Positions 46,171 through 55,742 of a stretch of 64,000 nt of DNA are shown here, in pieces; within the stretch, counting starts at the first letter, position 1; every line of letters starts with the position of its first letter. The notes below the pieces were generated by a model, which was not told the DNA's origin, made no database searches, and was given only the letters and a program-made list of their open reading frames with translations. The stretch comes from Tetragenococcus osmophilus (GTDB lineage: Bacteria > Bacillota > Bacilli > Lactobacillales > Enterococcaceae): assembly GCF_003795125.1 (NCBI RefSeq), contig NZ_CP027783.1, forward strand, positions 682,001 through 746,000. Direction: 5' to 3'. Both the position numbers and the translations under genes were made by a program.

Positions 46171-47387
46171 AAATATTAAAAAATGTGCGCTTAGAAACCG
46201 GAGAATACCTTGACAATCGACATCGTCTTCAAACAAAAACAGAATTATTCGATTTAAAAATCGATGACAAAAAAATCGTACAACTTACGCCAGCTAAGCA
46301 AAGTGCTGAAGAAGTTGGTATTGATATGCAAGGAAAACTATGTCTACCAGCCTTCAAAGACATGCATAATCACTTGGATAAAACTTACCTGTCTTTACCT
46401 TGGAAAGCTTGTATACCTAGTAAAAATTTAGCGCACCGCTTAGAATTAGAAGCTAAGGAATTAACGGAACTAGCAGAAACCACTGAGCAGCGAGCTTCTA
46501 CAATGATCGAAAAATATTTAGACAGTGGCGTCGATCACATTCGTACACATGTTAATATTGATCCTTTCATTGGCTTAAAAAACCTTGAAGGTGTTCAAAA
46601 AGCTTTGAAAAAATATGAAAAATATTTAACAGCTGACATCATCGCTTTCCCGCAACATGGTCTACTTACCCATCCTGAAATGCCGGATTTATTACGGAAA
46701 GCATTAAACTCAGGAGCCACTATGTTGGGCGCCTTAGACCCAGGAGGAATCGATCAGGATATTGAACGTTCTTTACAAATAACGATGGACATTGCCAAAG
46801 AATTCCAAGTAGATGTCGATATGCATTTTCATGACCCTGGTCAATTAGGCTATTATACAATGGATAAGTGGTTAGACATGGTTGAAGAACAAGACTTTAA
46901 AGGAAAAACAGGCTTTAGTCATGCTTTTGGGTTATGCAATTTGTCAAATAAAGCTTGGGAAAACATTTATCCACGTTTGCAAAAACACAACGTGCAAATT
47001 CTTACAACCATTCCTATTAGTATGAAGAAAAAGCTCTTACCTATCGAAGCATTGCAAAGGGCCGATACTTTTATAGGTATAGGTTGTGATGGATTTTATG
47101 ATTCATGGAGTCCGTATGTGTCGGGGGATGTGGTAGAAAAATTACGTAATTATTGTGATTATACTGGAAAAAGCAATGAAAAAGCTTTAAGACAAAGCTT
47201 GAGTTTAATTACAAACAACCTTACACCGCTTGACGAAAACGGACACACACAATGGCCCAAAGTCGATGATAAAGCTAGTTTTGTTTTTATTGACGCTGTA
47301 TGTAGCGCCCAAGTTGCCGCGCGCCTTCCTAAAAGAAGATTATTAATGCATGAAAGAAATTTCTATTCGCCTGATAAATCCCAGTAA
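46167..47387 (+). CDS. Cytosine-deaminase-like amidohydrolase, copy 2
   Basis: A 406-residue paralogue of the preceding gene, overlapping it by four bases (ATGA). It keeps MHNHLDKTY, HIRTHVNIDP, DMHFHDPGQLG, FSHAFGL and IGCDGFYDSWSPYVSGD, so all expected metal ligands remain. The C terminus (RLPKRRLLMHERNF) is shorter. Sequence divergence by eye is large for a recent duplication, suggesting different substrates or a hetero-oligomer; neither is proven. Confidence 0.85.
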   Translation: MKILKNVRLETGEYLDNRHRLQTKTELFDLKIDDKKIVQLTPAKQSAEEVGIDMQGKLCLPAFKDMHNHLDKTYLSLPWKACIPSKNLAHRLELEAKELTELAETTEQRASTMIEKYLDSGVDHIRTHVNIDPFIGLKNLEGVQKALKKYEKYLTADIIAFPQHGLLTHPEMPDLLRKALNSGATMLGALDPGGIDQDIERSLQITMDIAKEFQVDVDMHFHDPGQLGYYTMDKWLDMVEEQDFKGKTGFSHAFGLCNLSNKAWENIYPRLQKHNVQILTTIPISMKKKLLPIEALQRADTFIGIGCDGFYDSWSPYVSGDVVEKLRNYCDYTGKSNEKALRQSLSLITNNLTPLDENGHTQWPKVDDKASFVFIDAVCSAQVAARLPKRRLLMHERNFYSPDKSQ

Positions 47388-47389
47388 AT

Positions 47390-47452
47390 AAAAAATTCCA
47401 AGTGAAACAAGGAGGAAAGCATTCTTCCTGTTTCTCTCGGAATTTTTTAATC
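47390..47452. terminator. Terminator between the amidohydrolases and nox
   Basis: AAAAAATTCC pairs with GGAATTTTTT as outer arms, with an imperfect inner GAAACA/TGTTTC stem. Symmetric A and T runs suit both converging transcripts. Confidence 0.82.
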
Positions 47453-47462
47453 TAACTCTTTT

Positions 47463-48794
47463 TTATTCAGCAACTAAAGCGGCTTTATTAATATAATTAT
47501 ACGGTTGATTGAAATGCGGTAAGAAGAATAGATCTAACCTAGCTAATTCATCCACTGTAACTTGACGTTCAATAGCTAGCGAGAACATATGAATAGCCAT
47601 CGAAATGTCTGAGGTTGTTGAAGCCATTTGAGCACCCACAACTCGGCGAGACGTTGCTTCATAGACAATACGTAATTTCACATTGTCATTTTCTTTCATA
47701 AATTCTGGTTTTTGTGTATCTTCTATATCTGTGTATTTCACGTTCAAATCAAATTTAGCAGCAGATTCTACTGAATAACCAGTGGAAACCATATGGTAGC
47801 CAAAAATTGAAATACCATTAGAGCCTTGAACTCCTGGAGATTCAATGGCATTACCTACAATGTTTTCTCCAGCTACCATTCCTGTGCGTAAAGCATTTGA
47901 AGCTAAGGCAATATATGTGGTTGCCTGTAAAGCATTGGAGTAAACTGTTGCACAATCACCCACTGCGTAAACGTCCGGATCACTTGTTTGTTGGTGTCGG
48001 TCCACTAAGTAAGCTCCATTAGCAAATAATTCTAAATGATCTTTAGCAAGTTGGTTATTTGGCAAAAAGCCAATCGCGTTAATCACCAAGTCAACATCGT
48101 ATTCACCTTTTTCAGTGACAATTTGCTCAACTTTATCTGTTCCTTTATACTCTTTAACCAATTCACCGTAATGTAATTCAATTCCGTGGTTAGCCAAGTT
48201 TTTATCCATATCATCTGTAAACCATGCATCATAGTAACTTGGTAAACAACGATCCAACGCATCAAATAATAATACATTTTTGCCTCGTCGTTTAGCAGCC
48301 TCTGCCATTTCTACACCAATGTATCCAGCACCAATAACCGCGATATTTTCCATATCTTTCCGCTCAAATAATTGGTCAATTTTTTGTCCTTCTTCATAAT
48401 GTTTCATAAAAGTAATGTTTTCTAATTCACGACCAGGTACCTTAGGAGAAATAGGAATGGAGCCTGTAGCTAACACTAATTTATCATAACTTTCTTCCAC
48501 TTCTTCTCCCTGTTGCGTTACTGCATGTACAACTTTTTGCTCAAAATCAATCGTGTTAACAATTGTTTGTGTACGTACCTTTGCGCCTTTTGCTTCAAAA
48601 TCTTCGCGATTTGTATAAAATAAACCGTCTACGCTGTCAATTTGTTGTCCTACCCACAATGCAGTACCACAACTTAAGTAACTAAAATTCTCATTACGTT
48701 CGATCATTACGACTTCTTGTTCCGAGTTATCTAAGATGGCGTTTGCTGCAGCTAAACCGGCATGGTTTGTTCCTATAATTACTGTTTTTGTCAT
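47463..48794 (-). CDS. nox: Water-forming NADH oxidase
   Basis: FAD enzyme that reduces oxygen to two waters with NADH, regenerating NAD+. The 443-residue protein parallels streptococcal Nox: IGTNHAGLAAANAI at the N terminus, the redox Cys in SYLSCGTALWVG, IGAGYIGVEMAEAA for NADH, YAVGDCATV for FAD, and the C-terminal LFFLPHFNQPYNYI. It differs clearly from the Npr at the left end in the Cys region and length. The start has a good site (GGGAGG). A Rex-like site is noted upstream. Confidence 0.94.
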   Translation of the reverse strand: MTKTVIIGTNHAGLAAANAILDNSEQEVVMIERNENFSYLSCGTALWVGQQIDSVDGLFYTNREDFEAKGAKVRTQTIVNTIDFEQKVVHAVTQQGEEVEESYDKLVLATGSIPISPKVPGRELENITFMKHYEEGQKIDQLFERKDMENIAVIGAGYIGVEMAEAAKRRGKNVLLFDALDRCLPSYYDAWFTDDMDKNLANHGIELHYGELVKEYKGTDKVEQIVTEKGEYDVDLVINAIGFLPNNQLAKDHLELFANGAYLVDRHQQTSDPDVYAVGDCATVYSNALQATTYIALASNALRTGMVAGENIVGNAIESPGVQGSNGISIFGYHMVSTGYSVESAAKFDLNVKYTDIEDTQKPEFMKENDNVKLRIVYEATSRRVVGAQMASTTSDISMAIHMFSLAIERQVTVDELARLDLFFLPHFNQPYNYINKAALVAE

Positions 48795-48880
48795 CTGACT
48801 TTCCTCCCTTATTTTACAAACATACTATAACAAGATTGTGAACATCAGAACTATCAAAAATTTTTGCACAACCTAAAAAG

Positions 48881-48898
48881 TTGCAAGAAATTTCACAT
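48881..48898 (-). promoter_or_regulatory. Candidate Rex-like operator upstream of nox
   Basis: The minus strand reads ATGTGAAATTTCTTGCAA, close to TTGTGAAATTTCACAA in its left two thirds but imperfect on the right. NADH-sensing Rex control of nox would make sense; unproven. Confidence 0.25.
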
Positions 48899-49003
48899 GA
48901 ATGACTTGATAAAGGGAATTCATTTACAAAAACAAAAGAATTAAAAAATATTTTGTGAAAAAATACCCCTTCAAAAAATTTTCTTCACAAAGGGAAAAAG
49001 CCC

Positions 49004-49648
49004 TTAATGGCGTATTTCTTTTAATTTTTTATCGATTATTGCAAGAACTTCTTGAGCCGCTTGTGGACTTTCTACAAAGTTCGATCGATCGCCATCTATC
49101 TGAATTTTAGGACTATGATTATAATTAGCAAACCAAGTATCGTAGCGTTTGTTTAGTTCTTGGTAATATTCATACAAAGTAGGGTCATAATCTAACTGTT
49201 CGTAAGGTCTTCCACGTTTTTGAATACGTTTGAGCATTGTAGTAAATGAAACTTTAATATGGACTAACAAATCTGGATGCTTTTTATGAGCTGCGTGGGG
49301 TAATTCTTCCATCATATTATTTAATAATTCATCATAAACACGAACCTCAATATCATTAGCTCTACCCAAGTCAGCATTTAAATGGAATAAGAGTGAATCT
49401 TCATAAATGGAACGATCTAATACATTGTTATCTTCTTGCATAGCTTTCTTTATCTTAGCAAAACGTTTATTTAAAAAATAGATTTGTAACAAAAAAGCAT
49501 ATTGCTCTGGGTCTTGATAGAATAAGGGCAATACCTCATTTTCTTCTACAGATTCATAAAAAGCTTGGCTTCCTAAATGATTGGCTAATAACGCTGTCAA
49601 GCTAGATTTACCTGCACCAATTGTCCCTGCTAACACAATCACACTCAT
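49004..49648 (-). CDS. Deoxynucleoside kinase (dAK/dGK/dCK type)
   Basis: A 214-residue salvage kinase that phosphorylates deoxynucleosides. P-loop GTIGAGKSSL at 8-17, the ESVEENEVLPLFYQDP segment with the substrate-facing Glu, DRSIYEDSLLF, and the LID-like RIQKRGRPYEQ. Specificity (purine or dC) cannot be read from sequence. Only one such gene is present here, whereas lactobacilli often carry a tandem pair. Ends near a weak inverted repeat. Confidence 0.88.
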   Translation of the reverse strand: MSVIVLAGTIGAGKSSLTALLANHLGSQAFYESVEENEVLPLFYQDPEQYAFLLQIYFLNKRFAKIKKAMQEDNNVLDRSIYEDSLLFHLNADLGRANDIEVRVYDELLNNMMEELPHAAHKKHPDLLVHIKVSFTTMLKRIQKRGRPYEQLDYDPTLYEYYQELNKRYDTWFANYNHSPKIQIDGDRSNFVESPQAAQEVLAIIDKKLKEIRH

Positions 49649-49866
49649 AACATTCCTTCTATTTTTACGTAATTATCGTAGTTCTCCTTGATCACTCACC
49701 TTAACTTGCAAAGTCTTGTAAGGTCAAGCATTCACACTTTCATTAGGAGCTAAAAACCTTAAGATTTAACTTTTTTTCTTATAAAATGTTTGGAATACTT
49801 AACGAGTGAACATTTATTTAGTAGAATATCTAAAGGATAAAAAATGAAAACAGAAAGAGGTTTCGT

Positions 49867-50799
49867 ATGTTAGGGCAAGGAAATGGTCGTTCAAATGGAA
49901 AAATAATTTTAATTGGTGAACATTCAGCAGTTTATGATAAACCAGCAATTGTCCTCCCTTTTAGTGATACGCAAATTTATGTTAATGTGCGACAAGCTTC
50001 CAAAAATTCTTTAACATCACGGTATTATATAGGGTACTTAACAGATGTTCCCAATGAGATGCAAGGTATCAAACAATTAACTTATAAATTACAAGCTTAT
50101 TTACATACACCTAATTTTCACCTAGATATTAACAGCACCGTTCCTGTTGCACGAGGGATGGGCTCAAGTGCCGCTGTTGCTATTGCGATTACTCGTGCTT
50201 TTTTTTCTTGGAAAGAAGAATACCTCGACCAACAAACTTTACTATTTTTTGCTAATTACGCTGAAAAGATCGCTCACGGGAACCCAAGTGGCATGGACGC
50301 TGCAGCTGCTAGTAGCAAAGAACCTATTTTTTTTGAGCATAAACAATTCACTACTTTTCCAATGAATATTGACGCCTACTTGCTTGTAGCTGATACTGGT
50401 GTTTTGGGACAAACGCGGGCTGCTGTTAAATCTGTCTCACAACGTTTACAAACTTTTCATAAAGAAACCAGTGCTATAATTCAAGACTTGGGGCTGTTAA
50501 CTGAGCAAGCCAAAGAAGCAATTATCGCTAACCAGCCAGAATCCTTAGGAGAAGTTATGAATCAAGCACAAACAAATTTAAAAACATTAACTGTTAGTAA
50601 CCAGTTATTGGATGATTTTATCCAATTTTCTTTAGATAATGGCGCGTTAGGAGCAAAACTAACCGGCGGAGGTCGTGGAGGTTGCTTTTTGGCGCTAGCT
50701 AAGACTAAAATACAAGCCGAACAATTAGCCCAAAAACTAGAAGAACGCGGCATAAAAGAAACCTGGATACAAGGATTAGGAGTTTATCAATATGCATAA
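49867..50799 (+). CDS. mvk: Mevalonate kinase
   Basis: GHMP kinase that phosphorylates mevalonate to 5-phosphomevalonate. 310 residues with GKIILIGEHSAVYDKPAIVLPF at the N terminus, the ATP loop PVARGMGSSAAVAIAITRAF, the catalytic NPSGMDAAA and the late KLTGGGRGGCFLAL. GAGG lies six bases before ATG 49867. First gene of the four-gene mevalonate operon; it overlaps mvaD by eight bases. Confidence 0.96.
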   Translation: MLGQGNGRSNGKIILIGEHSAVYDKPAIVLPFSDTQIYVNVRQASKNSLTSRYYIGYLTDVPNEMQGIKQLTYKLQAYLHTPNFHLDINSTVPVARGMGSSAAVAIAITRAFFSWKEEYLDQQTLLFFANYAEKIAHGNPSGMDAAAASSKEPIFFEHKQFTTFPMNIDAYLLVADTGVLGQTRAAVKSVSQRLQTFHKETSAIIQDLGLLTEQAKEAIIANQPESLGEVMNQAQTNLKTLTVSNQLLDDFIQFSLDNGALGAKLTGGGRGGCFLALAKTKIQAEQLAQKLEERGIKETWIQGLGVYQYA

Positions 50800-51784
50800 T
50801 GGAAAGGCTCGTGCTTTTACTAATATTGCTTTAATTAAGTATTGGGGCAAAAAAGACCAACAATTAATTTTACCAATGAATAGCAGTTTATCTTTAACTT
50901 TAGATGCTTTCTATACTGAAACAAGCGTTTCATTTTCTAAAAATTATACAGAAGATCTCTTTTATCTAGATGGTCGCCTACAAGGTGAAAAAAATACGCA
51001 AAAAGTAGCTCGCCTTTTAAATCTAGCGCGTAAGCAAGCTGGCATTAACGAACATGCTGTTGTCTACAGTCAAAACTTTGTTCCTACAGCAGCTGGTCTC
51101 GCTTCTTCTTCTAGTGGCTTGGCAGCTTTAGCAGGCGCTTGTAATGATGCTTTAGAGCTTAATCTTTCTTCTACAGAATTATCACGCTTCGCCCGAAAAG
51201 GTTCGGGTTCTGCTTGCCGTAGTATATACGGAGGATTTGCTGAATGGCAAAAGGGAGATTCTGATCAAACTTCTTATGCTCTGCCTGTGGAATCCAATCA
51301 TTGGGAAGACGATTTGGCAATGATTTTTGTTATAGTGAATGATAAAGCTAAAAAGATTTCCAGTAGAAATGGAATGCAACAAACAGTCGAGACTTCGCTT
51401 TATTATAATGATTGGTTAAAAGCTGCTGAAACTGACATAAAAACAGCCAAAAAAGCTATTGCTAACCAAGACTTTCATGCGTTAGGTGAAGTTATTGAAG
51501 CAAATTGTTTAAAAATGCATGCAACGACTTTAGCTTCCACCCCTCCATTTTCTTATTGGACGCCCGATAGTTTAAAGGCAATGAATAAAGTTTATGAAAT
51601 GCGGCAAGCAGGACAAAATTGTTACTTTACTATGGACGCAGGGCCTAACGTCAAAGTTCTTTGTCCTAAAAAAGATAGCCAAAAAATTTATGATGAATTA
51701 CAAAAAGAATTCTCAGAACAACAATTAGTACTAGCTCACGCTGGTAAAGGAATTGAATCTTTAGAAACGGAAGTGGCAAAATGA
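50792..51784 (+). CDS. mvaD: Diphosphomevalonate decarboxylase
   Basis: Converts 5-diphosphomevalonate to isopentenyl diphosphate with ATP. 330 residues with NIALIKYWGKKD, the ATP loop PTAAGLASSSSGLAALAGA, GSGSACRSIYGGFAEW, and the late YFTMDAGPNVKVLC with the catalytic Asp. Overlaps both neighbours. Confidence 0.96.
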   Translation: MHNGKARAFTNIALIKYWGKKDQQLILPMNSSLSLTLDAFYTETSVSFSKNYTEDLFYLDGRLQGEKNTQKVARLLNLARKQAGINEHAVVYSQNFVPTAAGLASSSSGLAALAGACNDALELNLSSTELSRFARKGSGSACRSIYGGFAEWQKGDSDQTSYALPVESNHWEDDLAMIFVIVNDKAKKISSRNGMQQTVETSLYYNDWLKAAETDIKTAKKAIANQDFHALGEVIEANCLKMHATTLASTPPFSYWTPDSLKAMNKVYEMRQAGQNCYFTMDAGPNVKVLCPKKDSQKIYDELQKEFSEQQLVLAHAGKGIESLETEVAK

Positions 51785-52872
51785 TTGAAGTATCCGCCCC
51801 GGGAAAATTATATATCGCAGGAGAATATGCCGTTGTCGAACCTGGTCACTTGGCTGTTATTGCAGCTGTCGATCAATTTATCAATGTAACTATTGAAAGT
51901 GCCACCGAAAACGGGAGTATTCAATCGCAACAATATAGTGATTTACCTATACGCTGGACAAGAAGAAACGGAGAACTTGTCTTAGACCACCGGGAAAATC
52001 CTTTTCATTATATTTTAGCCGCTATTCGTTTAACTGAACGTTATGCTAAAGAACAAGGGACATTATTGAGCTTTTACCATCTTAAAGTAACCAGCGAACT
52101 AGATAATTCAAGTGGACGCAAATACGGCTTAGGTTCAAGTGGGGCCGTTACGGTAGGTACAGTTAAAGCACTCAATCTTTTTTATGATTTGCAAATGGAC
52201 CCACTTATGCAATTCAAAATTGCCGCTTTAGCTCACTTAGCTGTTCAAGGAAATGGTTCTTGCGGAGATATTGCAGCTAGCTGTTTTGGTGGCTGGTTGG
52301 CTTTTTCAACTTTTGATCATGAGTGGGTAAAACAAAGACAAACGAAATGGCCTATTAGCGATCTTTTGAAAAGTGATTGGCCTAAACTTTCGATTCAACC
52401 ATTACAATCGCCTAAGCATATGCGTTTGTTAATTGGATGGACAGGTAGCCCAGCTTCTACTTCAGATTTAGTGGACCAGGTCAATCAATCAAAACAAGAT
52501 AAAAGTGCTACTCAAAAGGATTATGAACAATTTTTAATAGATAGTCATCACTGTGTAAAAGAGCTGATTGATGGTTTTATGAAAGATAATGTGGTGAAAA
52601 TCAAAGAAATGATTCAAAAAAACCGTCAGCTATTACAAAAACTTTCGTCAGCAACTAATGTCGTCATTGAAACACCAGCATTAAAACAACTATGCGACCT
52701 AGCAGAAAATTGTGGTGGCGCAGCAAAATCTTCTGGCGCAGGAGGTGGCGACTGTGGTATTGTCATTGCCGACCAAAAAACTGGTATTTTACCCCTAATG
52801 AGTAAGTGGGAAAAGGCTGACATTATTCCTTTACCTTTACATGTCTACCATTACCGAGGAGGCCCTAAATGA
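51781..52872 (+). CDS. mvaK2: Phosphomevalonate kinase
   Basis: GHMP kinase that makes 5-diphosphomevalonate. 363 residues with APGKLYIAGEYAVVEPGHLAVIAAVDQFI, the ATP loop KYGLGSSGAVTVGTVKAL, GNGSCGDIAASCFGGWLAF and the C-terminal AKSSGAGGGDCGIVIA. Overlaps mvaD and fni by four bases each. Confidence 0.96.
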   Translation: MIEVSAPGKLYIAGEYAVVEPGHLAVIAAVDQFINVTIESATENGSIQSQQYSDLPIRWTRRNGELVLDHRENPFHYILAAIRLTERYAKEQGTLLSFYHLKVTSELDNSSGRKYGLGSSGAVTVGTVKALNLFYDLQMDPLMQFKIAALAHLAVQGNGSCGDIAASCFGGWLAFSTFDHEWVKQRQTKWPISDLLKSDWPKLSIQPLQSPKHMRLLIGWTGSPASTSDLVDQVNQSKQDKSATQKDYEQFLIDSHHCVKELIDGFMKDNVVKIKEMIQKNRQLLQKLSSATNVVIETPALKQLCDLAENCGGAAKSSGAGGGDCGIVIADQKTGILPLMSKWEKADIIPLPLHVYHYRGGPK

Positions 52873-53918
52873 ATCGAAAAGATGAACACGTCTCTCTGGC
52901 TAAAGCCTTTCATAAGCCTCACGCTAATGACTTTGACGAAGTAAGGCTTGTGCATCAATCATTTACTTCAAACCGATTTAGTGATGTATCTATCGCTACT
53001 GAATTATTCCAGCGTGAGTTTTCTTGTCCTTTTTTTATTAATGCTATGACGGGTGGCAGTGAATGGACGAAAAAAATTAATCAAAAACTAGCCATTATTG
53101 CTAGAAAAACAGGTTTGATGATGGCAACAGGTTCTGTTTCTACCGCCTTAAAAAACCCTGAAGTAAGAGACTCTTTTACAATTGTTAGAAAAGAATTTCC
53201 TGATGGTTTTTTATTAGCTAATGTAGGAGCAGGAACTTCTTTAGAAAACGCGCAACGAGCCATTCACCTATTTCAAGCAGATGCTTTACAAATTCATCTC
53301 AACACTCCTCAAGAACTAGTCATGCCTGAAGGAGATCGTGATTTCACTCACTGGCTTTCTTTGTTAGAAAAAATTGTTTCTCATAGTGAAGTCCCCGTCG
53401 TTGTTAAAGAGGTGGGTTTTGGTATGACAAGAGAAACAATGGAGCAAATTTTAGCTACTGGTGTTGAAACTATTGATGTAGCAGGTGGTGGTGGAACGAG
53501 TTTTACACAAATTGAGAATGCTCGAAGAAAAAAACGCGAATTTAGTTATTTAGATAACTTTGGTCAATCGACTGTAGAATCTTTATTAGAGTCCAATGAA
53601 ATCACACAGGATTTTAACTTGATTGCTTCTGGAGGGATACGGAATGCCTTTGATATTTTCAAATCACTTTGTTTGGGAGCTAAAATGGTAGGAATCTCTG
53701 GAACGCTTTTGAATTATCTTCTAACCAAGGGAGATGAGGCAACGATTGAGCTAATTAAACAGTGGAAGAATGAACTACAAACTCTTTATACAATGTGTGG
53801 AGCAAGAAAAACCGCAGATTTAACATCGGTCCCTCTTATTTTATCGGGAAATCCTAAGAATTGGTGCCAAGCACGAAACATTGACGAAAAACAATATAGT
53901 ATGCGTAAACCTGTATGA
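52869..53918 (+). CDS. fni: Type 2 isopentenyl-diphosphate isomerase
   Basis: FMN- and NADPH-dependent enzyme that interconverts isopentenyl and dimethylallyl diphosphate, ending the operon's pathway. 349 residues with SCPFFINAMTGGS, ATGSVSTALKNP, LQIHLNTPQELVMPEGDRDF (Mg site Glu), VKEVGFGM, VAGGGGTSFTQIE and the FMN phosphate loop IASGGIRNAFDIFKSL. The downstream terminator overlaps the stop codon. Confidence 0.96.
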   Translation: MNRKDEHVSLAKAFHKPHANDFDEVRLVHQSFTSNRFSDVSIATELFQREFSCPFFINAMTGGSEWTKKINQKLAIIARKTGLMMATGSVSTALKNPEVRDSFTIVRKEFPDGFLLANVGAGTSLENAQRAIHLFQADALQIHLNTPQELVMPEGDRDFTHWLSLLEKIVSHSEVPVVVKEVGFGMTRETMEQILATGVETIDVAGGGGTSFTQIENARRKKREFSYLDNFGQSTVESLLESNEITQDFNLIASGGIRNAFDIFKSLCLGAKMVGISGTLLNYLLTKGDEATIELIKQWKNELQTLYTMCGARKTADLTSVPLILSGNPKNWCQARNIDEKQYSMRKPV

Positions 53919-53955
53919 TCTTAACAGCTAATATGGATCATACAGGTTTTTTTAA
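53907..53955 (+). terminator. Terminator of the mevalonate operon
   Basis: A 14-bp perfect stem AAACCTGTATGATC (53907-53920) with GATCATACAGGTTT (53936-53949) extends through the fni stop codon and ends in a T-run. Confidence 0.93.
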
Positions 53956-53985
53956 ATAAAAAAAGACTAGCGTAATACTAGTCTT
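53954..53985 (-). terminator. Terminator of queA/tgt-yajC transcript
   Basis: AAGACTAG (53963-53970) and CTAGTCTT (53978-53985) form an 8-bp stem; the minus strand continues into seven T residues. Confidence 0.88.
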
Positions 53986-54010
53986 GAGAACACAATATCA
54001 TAATATGAAA

Positions 54011-54388
54011 TTATTCTTGTGATTGGTCTTTATCTTCTTGTTCTTCTTGCGAATTATTCTCCGCATTCATTTCTTCAGAAGAATGATCTGGTGCATTGTC
54101 AGTAGGTGGTACTGTACTTTGCGCATTTTCTCCTGTATCAGCAGATTTTACTGTACGGATAGAGGCGCGATCAAATTCAAGATAGATTCCTTCACAATCA
54201 AGCGTCACTGTTTTTTTCTCATCATCAATCTCTGAGACCACTCCGTGTAACCCGCCGATTGTTACCACCTGGTTGCCTGGACGCATACTATCTAAAACTT
54301 CTTGACGTTTTCTTTGCTGTTTCTTTTGAGAACGTTGCATAAAATACATCAAAATGATAATAGGCACCAGCATTATAAGTATTTCCAT
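54011..54388 (-). CDS. yajC: Preprotein translocase subunit YajC
   Basis: A 125-residue Sec accessory protein with one N-terminal membrane segment (ILIMLVPIIILMYFM), the cytoplasmic core RSQKKQQRKRQEVLDSMRPGNQVVTIGGLHGVVSEI and a long acidic tail rich in Glu, Asp, Asn and Gln (about 85-125). Lies 82 bases after tgt, the usual order. Confidence 0.93.
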   Translation of the reverse strand: MEILIMLVPIIILMYFMQRSQKKQQRKRQEVLDSMRPGNQVVTIGGLHGVVSEIDDEKKTVTLDCEGIYLEFDRASIRTVKSADTGENAQSTVPPTDNAPDHSSEEMNAENNSQEEQEDKDQSQE

Positions 54389-54469
54389 TAATTTTTCACC
54401 TCAGCTTTTATCGTTTCACTCTATACTTTATCAGAAGCAAGAATATTTCACTAGTATTTTTCCATAAAG

Positions 54470-55648
<1,179 letters not shown>

Positions 55649-55742
55649 TCAGAAATGTCGTCATTTTTTATTAGATAAAAAATATGTACCATTCTTAATC
55701 ATAACGGGAAAACCGCGATTTTGCAATAATGAATATTTAAGG

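Noticed and set aside
47463-48794. Calling this gene CoA-disulfide reductase or a second NADH peroxidase
   Set aside because: The SYLSCGTALWVG region, GDCATV and FFLPHFNQPYNY pattern fit water-forming Nox better.
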